From: Flammeovirga agarivorans
Lineage (GTDB): Bacteria; Bacteroidota; Bacteroidia; Cytophagales; Flammeovirgaceae
Assembly: GCF_012641475.1 (NCBI RefSeq)
Contig: NZ_JABAIL010000016.1
Span: 1-64,000 of the forward strand
DNA length: 64,000 bases
Direction of reading: 5' to 3'
Position numbers and translations under genes: made by a program. Each line of letters opens with the position of its first letter. Within the stretch, counting starts at the first letter, position 1. Below are positions 8,791-17,513 of the stretch, piece by piece. The notes beneath the pieces were generated by a model that did not search any database, was not told the origin of the DNA, and saw only the letters and a list, made by a program, of their open reading frames with translations.

Positions 8791-9588
8791 TTAAATACTT
8801 AACGCTGTTTTAATGTTCGTTGCCTGTGAAGCATTAAGAACTCCTTCACTCTCTAGAGTATTTACTAAAGAAAGGAAGTCATCTTTTACGAATTTTTTAT
8901 TGACAAGGGAAAGATCTGTGTACTGTGCTGAGTAGTCAGCATCGTATTCTAATCCCTTATTGTTCTGTGCATCTCTAACACGCATAGCAGTTGCGGAAAT
9001 CTCTATGTATTTTGGATCTCCAGAGGCTACTTCTTTGATACCAACATATGCAGTACCCGCACCCCCTGTAATGATGCCTTCGTTTACTCCGTCAGTGGCA
9101 CTTAGCGTAGCACCATTAAACGCATTGGCAATGATCTTTGCAGAGTATCCTAAAAGAAAGCTATCTGTAATTTCAAAACCATAGTCAGAAGAGCCGTCAT
9201 GCTGTGTAGTAAAGTACCCCGAAAACGCTTCCGTAATAAAACCCGCATCATTGGTAAGCTCTGATGTAGATGAAGGAATTGAAGGTTTATCAGTCAAGTC
9301 ATTATAGCTTGAGATACCTGGAGTATCTTTACCTACTTCAGTCCAATTTTCTGTGTTAGTCCACGAATCGTCTGAAAGGTCTGTACCTTCATATCTAAAA
9401 GTTGTGTAGGTATTGTCCGCATTTTTTACCGAAATCAAAACGCCATATCCTCTTTTTTGTAAGGGTATGTTATCTCTCTCAGTAGTACTAAATACAGACT
9501 TGTATCCTCCTTGCACATCCTCCGAACTAATAATTGGATAATCGCTATTTGCGTGTACAAGTTTTTCGGGAAATGGTAATCCACTCAT
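8791..9588 (-). CDS. tail fibre-like protein, paralogue of the next gene
   Basis: This encodes 265 residues from MSGLPFPEKL. The ATG lies one base after the stop of the upstream gene; a TTG 15 bases earlier is less likely. The first 90 residues are homologous to those of the protein at 9590-10726: FP-x-LVH-N-YPI, then ERD-IP and RYEG-DLSDDSW. This is followed by a SYNDLTDKPSIPSST linker, typical of phage tail fibres, and a beta-rich C-terminal domain. The shared N-terminus is probably a baseplate attachment or trimerisation module. Confidence 0.7.
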   Translation of the reverse strand: MSGLPFPEKLVHANSDYPIISSEDVQGGYKSVFSTTERDNIPLQKRGYGVLISVKNADNTYTTFRYEGTDLSDDSWTNTENWTEVGKDTPGISSYNDLTDKPSIPSSTSELTNDAGFITEAFSGYFTTQHDGSSDYGFEITDSFLLGYSAKIIANAFNGATLSATDGVNEGIITGGAGTAYVGIKEVASGDPKYIEISATAMRVRDAQNNKGLEYDADYSAQYTDLSLVNKKFVKDDFLSLVNTLESEGVLNASQATNIKTALSI

Positions 9589-9589
9589 C

Positions 9590-10726
9590 TTATTCAAACT
9601 CAAGTTTAGTCCCTACATTAAATGCCCCAGGAGCATTACTTTTGTATACTCTGTAGCTAGCAGTGACTCCATATGAATTTGTATAATCAAAGTCGCCTAC
9701 TTTAGTAAAAGCTGAGAGTACCGGAGATGACCCGTCTTGAGTGACTTGAGATAAGTCTCCATAACTCGCGGGGTAGATATAATAAGTAAAATGGTCCCCT
9801 GCATCTTCAGTAGCTTGAGTACTATTGATCGTTAAGTTTTTAGAAGTTGCTAGGGATCTTGAAGTAGATATTCTATCAATCACCTCAGTAACTTCCGCAT
9901 TTGTTGGTGATGCAGGAAGTGGGTAGTTTGTACCTCCAAAAAAGCTTCTTTGACGAATGCTAATAGAGAAAGTTCTCGATAAGTTATCTCCACGATCCCC
10001 TATTGCAGTCAATGTCCACGAAATTATCCCTGGAGTTAGGCTCTGAACTTTTGAGCCAACTAATGCTGTAAGTGAACGGTCAACATCATTGATCGGCTGA
10101 CCACTAAAACCTGTACCCACTAGATTAAACGTAGTTGGTTCATTGCCTTCACTATCTACAACTGTAGTCCAAGAAGCAGACTGTACCGTAATTTCTACTC
10201 CAACCTCAAATACACTCCCCGACTCAGCGAAACTTACCTGAAGAGAAGAGAGTGACGGTTTAATGTATGGGGAAATCATTTCTCTAAGGATCGTCTCTAG
10301 TGTTGTGCCTGCAACAAAGGTTCTTCCTTGCGAAATATTTCCTACAGTAAGTGTTGCTGTAAGGTCTGCGGTAAGTTGTGCGTTTTGGATAATGTTTCCA
10401 TCTCCGTCAACGTCTTGTGTGATGTCCTTCCAATTAAGAGCATCTTTCCAATCGGTATCAAGAATGTAATCAGGAAAAACGCCCGGAGCAGTTGGATGTT
10501 CTTTTTTGTCATCCCCCTCATATCGGTATGTTGCAGCGATCACTTTACCTTCCCCATCTTGGGATGCAACCGTAACTACTTGCCCCAATCTTCTTGCGTA
10601 TTGGGGGATTAAATCACGTTCTGCAATAGACCCAACCGTAAAGGATGCCCCTGAAACACTTTTTGAATCTACAATCGGATAATTGTCATTCGAGTGTACA
10701 AGTTGATCTGGAAAACTTAAAGCCAT
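9590..10726 (-). CDS. tail fibre/baseplate structural protein
   Basis: This encodes 378 residues. The N-terminal domain (about 1-105) is paralogous to that of the following gene (FPDQLVHSNDNYPI, ERDLIP, YRYEGDD, NWKDIT). The remainder is beta-rich with Ig-like spacing (about 150-265) and a compact C-terminal domain that includes GDHFTYYIYPASYGD. The phrase YRVYKSNAPGAFNVG near the C-terminus resembles HVYKSNAPSVFSTE at the end of the gpI-like protein upstream, so the C-terminal domain is also shared between virion proteins. The leader motif CACACAAATATT lies 6 bases before the start. Confidence 0.65.
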   Translation of the reverse strand: MALSFPDQLVHSNDNYPIVDSKSVSGASFTVGSIAERDLIPQYARRLGQVVTVASQDGEGKVIAATYRYEGDDKKEHPTAPGVFPDYILDTDWKDALNWKDITQDVDGDGNIIQNAQLTADLTATLTVGNISQGRTFVAGTTLETILREMISPYIKPSLSSLQVSFAESGSVFEVGVEITVQSASWTTVVDSEGNEPTTFNLVGTGFSGQPINDVDRSLTALVGSKVQSLTPGIISWTLTAIGDRGDNLSRTFSISIRQRSFFGGTNYPLPASPTNAEVTEVIDRISTSRSLATSKNLTINSTQATEDAGDHFTYYIYPASYGDLSQVTQDGSSPVLSAFTKVGDFDYTNSYGVTASYRVYKSNAPGAFNVGTKLEFE

Positions 10727-10732
10727 TTTTAA

Positions 10733-10744
10733 AATATTTGTGTG
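10733..10744 (-). promoter_or_regulatory. CACACAAATATT leader element
   Basis: An exact copy, six bases upstream of the fibre gene start at 10726, inside a CA-repeat. A TGACA/TGTCA hairpin lies just upstream of it. Confidence 0.6.
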
Positions 10745-10770
10745 TGTGTGACATGGGGGGTGTCATCTTA

Positions 10771-10800
10771 TTACAAATTAACTTGTAAAAGTGCGGTGCA
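10771..10800 (-). terminator. possible weak terminator after the gpI-like gene
   Basis: The minus strand has TTGATGCACCGCACTTTT directly at the stop, then a TTACAA/TTGTAA hairpin. The first string is nearly repeated after the tail tube gene (22.35 kb), which suggests a shared signal. Confidence 0.35.
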
Positions 10801-12099
10801 TCAAGTCGTTTTGATTTTCAAAGCTGATTCAGTACTAAACACGCTAGGAGCGTTGGACTTATAAACGTGAAGCGTTAAAGGTTTTCCTTTGTACTTAAAC
10901 TCTTTCATGCCTTCATACGTGAATGCCTTCAGTATATCTCCCGCGTAGTAGTTGTCTGGCTTTATTGCTCGAATGTCCGTAAGCATCGGTTCCGACTCGG
11001 AATACATAATGTAGGTAAAGCCCTCTGTGTGGGAGCTGTCAAATGATTCCAAAACCATCTCCTCCGTATTTTCTGCGATTAGTACGGAAGCATCGTCTAA
11101 AAATGTTTCGGGGTCTATTTGAACTCCCCCTTTGTAAAATACATGTGCCATAAATTTTATTTCAAAATTGATTGTATCAACTAATTTATTTTCTGAATAG
11201 GCTTTAATCGAAGAGTAGATAACTGAAGGAGTATTCCGAATAATTGTATGATCAAGACTTTCGGGACTCTGTACGTTAGAGAATAGTTCAGTACCTAACA
11301 TAGCATCTACTCTATCCGGTAGATTGTAATTTCCGTCTGCGTTTAGCTGGTATACTAACTCGTCTAAGTAAGCCTCATATGAAACGGGATATACAAACTC
11401 ATTTTGATTATCAATTGAAAAGCTTTTAATACCCATACTTCCGCCAATATTTTCTTCTATATCCGAGAAGTCATAAAAGTATCCTTCATAGTGGTATTGG
11501 TAGTCCGTGAAGTATAATTCAATTGTGGTATTGCTAGAAGTAAAAGGAAGAAAGTCTAATATGTTTTTTAATACATACTCTCTAAAGCTTTGACTGTTTG
11601 CAAATGGAGTAAGCATTGCAGCTTTAAATACCGAGTTTACACTATCATCAAGAGTGATATTAAAAAGACCATACTGACCGCTTGAAGGATCCCCAACATT
11701 CAGCGGTTTTGCTGATTCTTTATTTACTGAAGGAGTAATAAATGGATACCCCGCATACAGTTGAGACATATCAATTAAAACATCTCCGTCACTGATAGCT
11801 TTTAAGTACAGCTCAATGCCCTTCTTTGTACCTTTCAAACTCTGTATAGCAAAAAGATTGATGAAGAAATGTCTAAGTATTTCGGGATGTGTCTCTGAAG
11901 GAAGGTCTACATTTGAAGCATCTAAAATATACTTTCTCACATACTCAAAATTCTTTGTAAGAAATGGGTTTGTAATTGCCTGTATATTCGAAAGTACTTC
12001 TGCCTTCTCTAAATTCATCGCATCAAAAAGAGCGATAAATTTTGAGGTGTTTTGTATCTCAAGAATTTGTTCCGGAATGTAGTCCTTAATCTGCTTCAT
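10801..12099 (-). CDS. gpI-like baseplate protein
   Basis: This encodes 432 residues. The N-terminal 110 residues (ILEIQNTSKFIALFDAMNLEK, then LRHFFINLFAIQSLKGTKKGIELYL) match the N-terminal helical domain of P2 gpI-type tail proteins, where a short helix with KGT precedes the last helix. The longer C-terminal part is beta-rich and includes fibre-like phrases shared with the downstream protein. It begins at the A of the TAATG overlap with the gpJ-like gene (12099), so the two are translationally coupled. It probably joins the baseplate wedge to fibres. The C-terminal role is inferred. Confidence 0.7.
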   Translation of the reverse strand: MKQIKDYIPEQILEIQNTSKFIALFDAMNLEKAEVLSNIQAITNPFLTKNFEYVRKYILDASNVDLPSETHPEILRHFFINLFAIQSLKGTKKGIELYLKAISDGDVLIDMSQLYAGYPFITPSVNKESAKPLNVGDPSSGQYGLFNITLDDSVNSVFKAAMLTPFANSQSFREYVLKNILDFLPFTSSNTTIELYFTDYQYHYEGYFYDFSDIEENIGGSMGIKSFSIDNQNEFVYPVSYEAYLDELVYQLNADGNYNLPDRVDAMLGTELFSNVQSPESLDHTIIRNTPSVIYSSIKAYSENKLVDTINFEIKFMAHVFYKGGVQIDPETFLDDASVLIAENTEEMVLESFDSSHTEGFTYIMYSESEPMLTDIRAIKPDNYYAGDILKAFTYEGMKEFKYKGKPLTLHVYKSNAPSVFSTESALKIKTT

Positions 12100-13628
12100 T
12101 ATATTGAGATGGCTTTAATAGTTAAGTTACCTTTTCTAAATATTGTTTCTGTTGAAGATCTCTCAAAAGTCTCTTCATCTTCTTCAGCGTAAATGTCTGT
12201 CAGTAACTCAAACTCAGAGATTGAAAGATTACTGATAGCTTTATTATTTATGGAATCTATTGAGATATTGGTAAAGCCCCTCACTTTTGCTGCTAAGGCA
12301 TTTCGGATAGTTGTAGCATCTACTCCAACACCATATCCTCCGTCAATATATCTTGCAATAGAATCCTTAATAACAATGGATGCAGACTTACAAGCTTCTT
12401 TAATATCTACAGAAGAAATGACATATAGAGTTACAGTTAAATCTTCTAATTCAACATACTCATTTTTTGAGGTGTAGAAGTCATACCCCGCAGGAATGAA
12501 GTCCGCGATTTCCGATAGTAGATTTTCTCTATCCTCTTCTGTAGCTTCTTCTGTGCTGGTCAGCAGTATTCTTACCGTTACAGTATTCAATACAATCTGT
12601 GCATTTGACTTTAAGATTTCGGGAATAGAGTTTACTAATATCTCACACGATTTTTTATTAGTTATTCCATTTCGAACACTAACACCAACAGCACAATTTT
12701 TTTTGAGGTCTGCTAGAGTTTCTTCTTCTGTCTGTTTAGTTGACGAGACTACTTGAATAAGGCTTAAATCTCTTTCTGAAGAAGGATTTGAAACTACAGA
12801 TACATTTGAAGTCGGATCAACATAAGATACTCTATCGGGAGCCGTGAGGTAGTCTACTTTAACCAAGGAACCAATGTTAGGTCTTTGACCAAAAATGTTA
12901 TCTCCAAAGTGTAGGTTATAGCTAGCTTCTGAACGAGGAAATGCAGTAAACACCTTTGAAGAAGCTTCGCCAAAAAAGTCTTCTAGAAAAGTCCAATTTT
13001 CCCCCTCGATCTCTACTGAGATTGTTTTATAATCAATATCCGTATCGGGCAAGAAAATTTCTTTTCCAAGGTATTCTGCAGAATACGTGTTGAACTCCCC
13101 TACTGAGAAAAACGCATTCATAGTTCTTGATACATTAGACTCGACTAGTTTTATTGGGTCCCGATTTACTGCAATCAACCCTAGATCATCTAGTGAAAGT
13201 CGCAGCTCTCCTTTTGGTATCAGGTATTCTTCGCCAGCACTAACCGTCATTGAGATATTTAAAATTACAGGAGAGTACCTTTTCGGTGTATGTCCGTAAT
13301 ATATCGATCTAATGAATGCTGTTGTATAGTCATTAGTATTATAGACTAAACTATTCGAAGCAAAATTATTTAGATACCAAAAATCCTTCTCACTGAATTG
13401 AGCAAAAATTTCGACAAGAAACTGACCAAAGTCAGAAGCACTCCTATCCGTCCACTCTGGAAAATGAGTATCTGCATATTCATGTGCTTTCTCTACTAAC
13501 TGTTTTGAAGTGACCGAAGTTAAATTGGCAAGAGAAGGTTTTAAACTTAAAGTAGAGTAATCATATATTTGTTTGATTACCTCATAGTCAAGTTTTGATA
13601 TTCTTGATATAAGTTCATTTTTAGTCAT
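12099..13628 (-). CDS. baseplate J-like wedge protein (gpJ/gp6)
   Basis: This encodes 509 residues. The N-terminal region has HFPEWTDRSASDFGQFLVEIF and a following YLNNFASNSLV helix, characteristic of baseplate J/T4 gp6-type wedge proteins (the ...D.sD.g..L.e.fA motif). Beta domains follow, with a C-terminal region containing DATTIRNALAAKVRGF that fits the conserved end. It forms the baseplate inner ring. It is adjacent to the gp25-like, membrane and gpI-like genes, in the order seen in contractile tails. Confidence 0.85.
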   Translation of the reverse strand: MTKNELISRISKLDYEVIKQIYDYSTLSLKPSLANLTSVTSKQLVEKAHEYADTHFPEWTDRSASDFGQFLVEIFAQFSEKDFWYLNNFASNSLVYNTNDYTTAFIRSIYYGHTPKRYSPVILNISMTVSAGEEYLIPKGELRLSLDDLGLIAVNRDPIKLVESNVSRTMNAFFSVGEFNTYSAEYLGKEIFLPDTDIDYKTISVEIEGENWTFLEDFFGEASSKVFTAFPRSEASYNLHFGDNIFGQRPNIGSLVKVDYLTAPDRVSYVDPTSNVSVVSNPSSERDLSLIQVVSSTKQTEEETLADLKKNCAVGVSVRNGITNKKSCEILVNSIPEILKSNAQIVLNTVTVRILLTSTEEATEEDRENLLSEIADFIPAGYDFYTSKNEYVELEDLTVTLYVISSVDIKEACKSASIVIKDSIARYIDGGYGVGVDATTIRNALAAKVRGFTNISIDSINNKAISNLSISEFELLTDIYAEEDEETFERSSTETIFRKGNLTIKAISI

Positions 13629-13629
13629 C

Positions 13630-13899
13630 CTACAGAGCTATTAAAAGTAAGTAATAAAGTGAAAGAGGAATTAATATGGATGCTCCTCCGATAGCAGTAG
13701 CAAGCAAGTCATACCAATCAAACACACCATAGTCAGCTTCGTTATACAGCTCCCTAAACAGGCCAGCAATAGCACTAACAGCAATCGCAAGGCAGTAGCT
13801 TGAAATTCCTTCAAAAATAAATGTCTTACTTGCTACGTATGTAATCAAAGCAATCGTAAATCCTGCAAGCAAGTGTAGTTGTTTATCTCTTTTTATCAT
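13630..13899 (-). CDS. small membrane protein in the baseplate operon
   Basis: This encodes 89 residues with three hydrophobic helices (about 9-27, 32-49 and 65-86) and the motifs KQLHLLAGFTIAL and GLFRELYNEADYGVFDWYD. The pattern of a His-rich first helix and the conserved DxxD before the last helix recalls phage-encoded DUF2279/VanZ-like membrane proteins. The function is unknown. An anti-holin or a membrane factor for tail assembly or lysis would fit. It overlaps the gp25-like gene by four bases (ATGA). Confidence 0.6.
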   Translation of the reverse strand: MIKRDKQLHLLAGFTIALITYVASKTFIFEGISSYCLAIAVSAIAGLFRELYNEADYGVFDWYDLLATAIGGASILIPLSLYYLLLIAL

Positions 13900-14264
13900 G
13901 ATATTGCTATAAATCCTTTTGTATTGCTTGAGTTATCCAACTCGGCTTTTTTGTATTTATATTGGAACACTGCACCATGTTCATTGAGGGATTCTTTGAT
14001 GATTTTTACCTCTTCAAGTACTGCTCCCGTATGTTTGCTAATAATCTTTTGTAATTGATTTGCATACATTCCTGCTAAGGATTCACGGTTGGGATTTTGG
14101 AGAACTTCAGAAAGGTTTGGGACGACTTCATTAAAGTAAACTCTAACCTGGTCTGAAGAATGAAAAATAAATTTCACTCCGTCATCAATCTTACTTTTAC
14201 CTTCTAGTAGATTAATCTTACCTCCCTTGATCTCGCAGTTGAAAGACATTCCTTTTCGTATCAT
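13896..14264 (-). CDS. gp25-like baseplate wedge protein (tentative)
   Basis: This encodes 122 residues with a predicted alpha/beta make-up. The segment VRVYFNEVVPNLSEVLQNPNRESLAGMYANQLQKIISKHTGAVLEEVKII has the helix-strand layout of the gpW/gp25 family, whose members end in a helix and the strand preceding it. It lies between queE and the gpJ-like gene, where gp25 is expected. The conserved EPR motif of gp25 is not obvious, so this is tentative. Confidence 0.45.
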   Translation of the reverse strand: MIRKGMSFNCEIKGGKINLLEGKSKIDDGVKFIFHSSDQVRVYFNEVVPNLSEVLQNPNRESLAGMYANQLQKIISKHTGAVLEEVKIIKESLNEHGAVFQYKYKKAELDNSSNTKGFIAIS

Positions 14265-14863
14265 AGAACATTGATTAGTTTATGTGTTTGAAGTGATACT
14301 TTCCATTTCGGATTTTTTAATGCTAAATCCATACAATGATTTATTGCTTCGGGGTCGGGGTAATTGCCCCTAAAATGAGGAGATAAAAAGTATAGGTTTG
14401 AATCAATCGAGGGGTTAGGTAGTGAGGAGTTTTTATGTAGGACATATCGTACTTCATCTACTCTAGTATCTCCTATTTTTTTAGCCAATACGTGTTCTGC
14501 GATTTTTGGACTTACGGCAACATAATCAATGCCTAAAGGAATAGGATGAATGCCGGAGGTTTCGATGCAGATAAAGTATCCATTTTCTTTAAGTATATGA
14601 ATTAACTCATCATCTAACTGATCCAAAGGCTCTCCTCCTGTCAACACTAACTCTTTGCAGTTTATTTCTGACAGAATATTTAAGATCTCTTCAGCAGTAC
14701 GTTCTACGCTGCTTTCAAAATTTGTATCACATTCTACTCCCATTTTCGCACATGCGAACTTTGTTAAGCATCCCGAAAATCTGATGAAGATTGAAGGGTG
14801 TCCCGTTCTTGCTCCTTCACCTTGTACCGAGTAAAATATTTCGCTAATTAGATATTTTTTCAT
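14261..14863 (-). CDS. queE: 7-carboxy-7-deazaguanine synthase, QueE-like
   Basis: This encodes 200 residues. QueE is a radical SAM enzyme that converts 6-carboxy-tetrahydropterin to 7-carboxy-7-deazaguanine. Diagnostic motifs are EIFYSVQGEGARTG (residues about 8-21), FIRFSGC and VLTGGEP (about 73-79), ETSG, and VSPK at about 117-120. The three cluster cysteines are spaced C-x5-C-x6-C (GCLTKFACAKMGVECDT), unlike the CX3CX2C of most radical SAM enzymes. It overlaps the gp25-like gene by four bases and lies inside the baseplate operon, far from the other deazaguanine genes. Confidence 0.85.
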   Translation of the reverse strand: MKKYLISEIFYSVQGEGARTGHPSIFIRFSGCLTKFACAKMGVECDTNFESSVERTAEEILNILSEINCKELVLTGGEPLDQLDDELIHILKENGYFICIETSGIHPIPLGIDYVAVSPKIAEHVLAKKIGDTRVDEVRYVLHKNSSLPNPSIDSNLYFLSPHFRGNYPDPEAINHCMDLALKNPKWKVSLQTHKLINVL

Positions 14864-14876
14864 GACTCTTATTTTT

Positions 14877-15122
14877 TTATTCTAGTTTTCCAATGCCGAT
14901 TTCTGTGGTTGTCCCTGATTGTGCAGCTGCACTTCCCGTTGTAGCAACCGGTATTCCTTTATTGACTTTTACTGTTGCAGACTTTACGTATGTCTCGATG
15001 GCATTGGCTAGTGAAGAAGAGAACTTTTCTAAAGCATCCCCTTGCGAGTTACCGTCATCCATTTTTGACAATTCTGTCAGCAAACTTTTGATGTTAGTGG
15101 TGAGCGTTGATTTATCTAGCAT
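14877..15122 (-). CDS. hypothetical small tail protein
   Basis: This encodes 81 residues. The first 50 residues are helical, and the C-terminal end is Thr/Ala/Gly-rich (TTGSAAAQSGTTTEIG), which is common in small phage proteins located after the spike gene. It overlaps the spike gene by one base (TAATG) and precedes queE. It may be a tail assembly or spike accessory protein. Confidence 0.6.
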   Translation of the reverse strand: MLDKSTLTTNIKSLLTELSKMDDGNSQGDALEKFSSSLANAIETYVKSATVKVNKGIPVATTGSAAAQSGTTTEIGIGKLE

Positions 15123-15799
15123 TATTTTAGGAGTTTAGAGATGTTTACTTTTGCTTTTTCTATCGCTGTAATTGTTGTTGGTATTGGTGTTCCACTTACT
15201 CCTACAGGAGTGGTAACTTGTATCTTTGATATAATGCTGAGTACATCATCAAGCAAGGATTTTACAGAAACACTTCCCTCCGTAATACTAATCTTATCCG
15301 AGATAGAAACCTCCCTTGAATCCACACTAGCAGTTACCGTATCTTTCGTAAGTGATACTTTGGTTTTATCTCCCTTTCTAAGTTCGATACTCGATGGATC
15401 AATACCGATGCTGAATGTTTCTTCGACATCTTTGATCTCGATTTTTTTGTTTTCATCATCGATAGTTATGTTATAGTTACTTGTAAAAATGCTATTGGTC
15501 CCAGTAGTATTTTTGTTGTATAATGTTGAGTTATTTTTCGGGGTGCATCCAACAATTACAGGGGCGTTTGGATCTCCATCGACAAAGGATACATAGAAAA
15601 AAACTTCATTACCTATAGTGTCTAACCATTTCTGCGTTGGAGTAAAAAAGTGCGGAAATGAATAGGACATTCGAGCGTACACAACAATACCGCTTTCAAG
15701 TCGAAGCAGTAATTTTATACCCTCGCTTGATTCGAGTTGTTTACCTAAGAAGGTAGCTCGCAATACTCCGATCTGTTCATCTCCATGAAGCTCTCGCAT
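15122..15799 (-). CDS. baseplate spike/hub OB-fold protein (gpV/gp5-like)
   Basis: This encodes 225 residues. The N-terminal region (about 1-100) is an OB-fold-like beta domain with VFFYVSFVDGDPNAPVIVG, the conserved end of the gpV/gp5 OB domain (DGDPxxPvivG). The C-terminal part has short beta repeats (SIELRKGDKTKVSLTKDTV) of the kind that form the triple beta-helix needle, then KIQVTTPVGVSGTP. It forms the central spike on the hub. Genes overlap by one base on both sides. Confidence 0.85.
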   Translation of the reverse strand: MRELHGDEQIGVLRATFLGKQLESSEGIKLLLRLESGIVVYARMSYSFPHFFTPTQKWLDTIGNEVFFYVSFVDGDPNAPVIVGCTPKNNSTLYNKNTTGTNSIFTSNYNITIDDENKKIEIKDVEETFSIGIDPSSIELRKGDKTKVSLTKDTVTASVDSREVSISDKISITEGSVSVKSLLDDVLSIISKIQVTTPVGVSGTPIPTTITAIEKAKVNISKLLK

Positions 15800-17046
15800 T
15801 ATCTTCTGAATTTTAATGTTGTAGTAAAACCTTCTTTATCGCAATTGTGTAGTACAGATACTAACAAAAAACGAGCATCCGTTGTGGTGTATCTTTGTGA
15901 TGTTGAATCGTATTGAAGAATGCCTTTTACATTGTAGTACTTACCTCGCACTGGCCTAAAGTCTCCATCACATGTCGCCTCCACTTCAATACCGAAATAT
16001 GGCTTTATCTTAAATCTTGCTCTTGTATCATAAGACCTCGCTCTTTTAAAAAACTTTGTCTGCTCTTCTTTAGTAAGGCCTCCTTCGGTATTTAATTTTC
16101 TTTCAACTTTTTTCTGCTCTTCATCAGAAAGACTTTTGTAATAGTCATTCAACTCATAGGTATAGTATTCGTTGATGTCTTTACCATTTTCGTCTTTTCT
16201 ACTATATGTCCATGTAGTTAGCTCTTTCAGTTCTCCTTCATCAAAGTATGTAACCTTATTATTTCTAACTTTTGAAGCATCGGCAACATCATGTGATACA
16301 GAAACATTTCTGATCTGAATCTGATTTGTTGCTGAAGGCTCTATAGGTTCGAAGCTATCTAAACTCTCCCCCTCTCTAAGCATTACTCTGAAGAAAACTA
16401 AGTCACCACTTTCTTGCTTTGTACTTGCAACAACTCTTAAAAAGCTATCTCCATCTTCATTTTTTTCAATGTATAAATGGCAACCTAAATAGCTTACCAA
16501 CTTATTAAGTAGTGCTTGGTCGGTAAGGTCTTTTTGAATTAAAGGAGCATCTAATGAAAATTCTAAATCACCAAGAAGCTTTAAGTCTGAGCTGTTTGTT
16601 TTAAGCCCCATACCTTCTGCGATATTTTTTAGTATTTCAGAGGCTTTTATTTTTTCTTTCTTAGCCCAAGTTCTTAGTGTATCTGATTCTTCTGCTGAAG
16701 GGTACGCTTCATAATGTACCTCTTGAGAGAAACCCTTTCCAACACATGTGACATTAGCCTTAGCTGTACCCGAATCACTTAACTCAAGATCTACAGCTCT
16801 GATCGTCCCCTTAAAAGCTTTTTTTCTGTACTGGGTCGTATCATTATTAGTGTATCCCCTTAACGTACCCAGCGAGAGTTCCACAGGCGCCATAGTCCTT
16901 AAACTTGCAATCGCAAACTCTCCTGTGACAGAAAAACTAGCGTGAACTAACAGATCTGCTTTGTAGTCGATATGTATTGATTTTACCGAATCGGAAAGAT
17001 CTCTACCGTCTACAAATACCTTCCAATATGAATTAGAAAAACTCAT
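15799..17046 (-). CDS. baseplate hub protein (gpD/gp27-like)
   Basis: This encodes 415 residues. WKVFVDGRDLSDSVKSI at the N-terminus, a hub-type beta domain, then KASEILKNIAEGMGL (about 130-144) and QALLNKLVSYLGCHLYIE match the gpD/VgrG-type hub family. A highly charged helical insert (about 280-340, with EEQKKVERKL) is unusual, and the C-terminal beta domain follows. It carries the spike and joins the tube to the baseplate. It is adjacent to the spike and LysM genes. Confidence 0.85.
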   Translation of the reverse strand: MSFSNSYWKVFVDGRDLSDSVKSIHIDYKADLLVHASFSVTGEFAIASLRTMAPVELSLGTLRGYTNNDTTQYRKKAFKGTIRAVDLELSDSGTAKANVTCVGKGFSQEVHYEAYPSAEESDTLRTWAKKEKIKASEILKNIAEGMGLKTNSSDLKLLGDLEFSLDAPLIQKDLTDQALLNKLVSYLGCHLYIEKNEDGDSFLRVVASTKQESGDLVFFRVMLREGESLDSFEPIEPSATNQIQIRNVSVSHDVADASKVRNNKVTYFDEGELKELTTWTYSRKDENGKDINEYYTYELNDYYKSLSDEEQKKVERKLNTEGGLTKEEQTKFFKRARSYDTRARFKIKPYFGIEVEATCDGDFRPVRGKYYNVKGILQYDSTSQRYTTTDARFLLVSVLHNCDKEGFTTTLKFRR

Positions 17047-17250
17047 TTATTGCTTTTTTCTTTGCTCTGCAAATGTTGAAAGACTAGAAAGCTTTCTTCT
17101 AATATTTCTCTTTCGAGTATCACAATACAGGATGCATTTTTCTACCCCCGTTGGAGACGAAAATATGCTTACTATCGTGCCTCTTTTATATTTACCCTTG
17201 GATGCGTAAAGAACTTTTTCTCCTACGCCAAATGTTTTTAATCTACTCAT
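17047..17250 (-). CDS. hypothetical small basic protein
   Basis: This encodes 67 residues, very basic at the C-terminus (RKRNIRRKL and QRKKQ). The sequence GVGEKVLYASKGKYKRGTIVSIF looks like a small SH3-like beta barrel. It overlaps the LysM gene by four bases and starts the hub cistron one base later. The function is unknown. Confidence 0.55.
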   Translation of the reverse strand: MSRLKTFGVGEKVLYASKGKYKRGTIVSIFSSPTGVEKCILYCDTRKRNIRRKLSSLSTFAEQRKKQ

Positions 17251-17513
17251 GTTAGTACAACTAGTTTTGGTATGTAAATTTTATCTCCCGCACTATAGTC
17301 ATCAGGAAGTCTTGAATCATTACACTCTGCGATGATGTTCCATAAGGATTCATCGCTGTATTTAGTTCGAGCAACATCATATAAAGTTTCTCCATGAGAC
17401 ATTATATACTCCTCACTCTCCAACGCTTTCGCGTTTGGTTTTAGGGGAAAAATTGGAGTGTTGTTTAAATACACTCTAGAATCGTTTATGCTGTAGAAAT
17501 CTTCACTAATCAT
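17247..17513 (-). CDS. LysM-domain baseplate protein
   Basis: This encodes 88 residues. Residues about 35-85 form one LysM repeat: EEYIMSHGETLYDVARTKYSDESLWNIIAECND, then YSAGDKIYIPK. Such proteins lie next to the hub in contractile tails (gpX or gp53 analogues) and may bind peptidoglycan or just serve as a structural clip. It overlaps the CIS-tube gene by one base. Confidence 0.85.
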   Translation of the reverse strand: MISEDFYSINDSRVYLNNTPIFPLKPNAKALESEEYIMSHGETLYDVARTKYSDESLWNIIAECNDSRLPDDYSAGDKIYIPKLVVLT

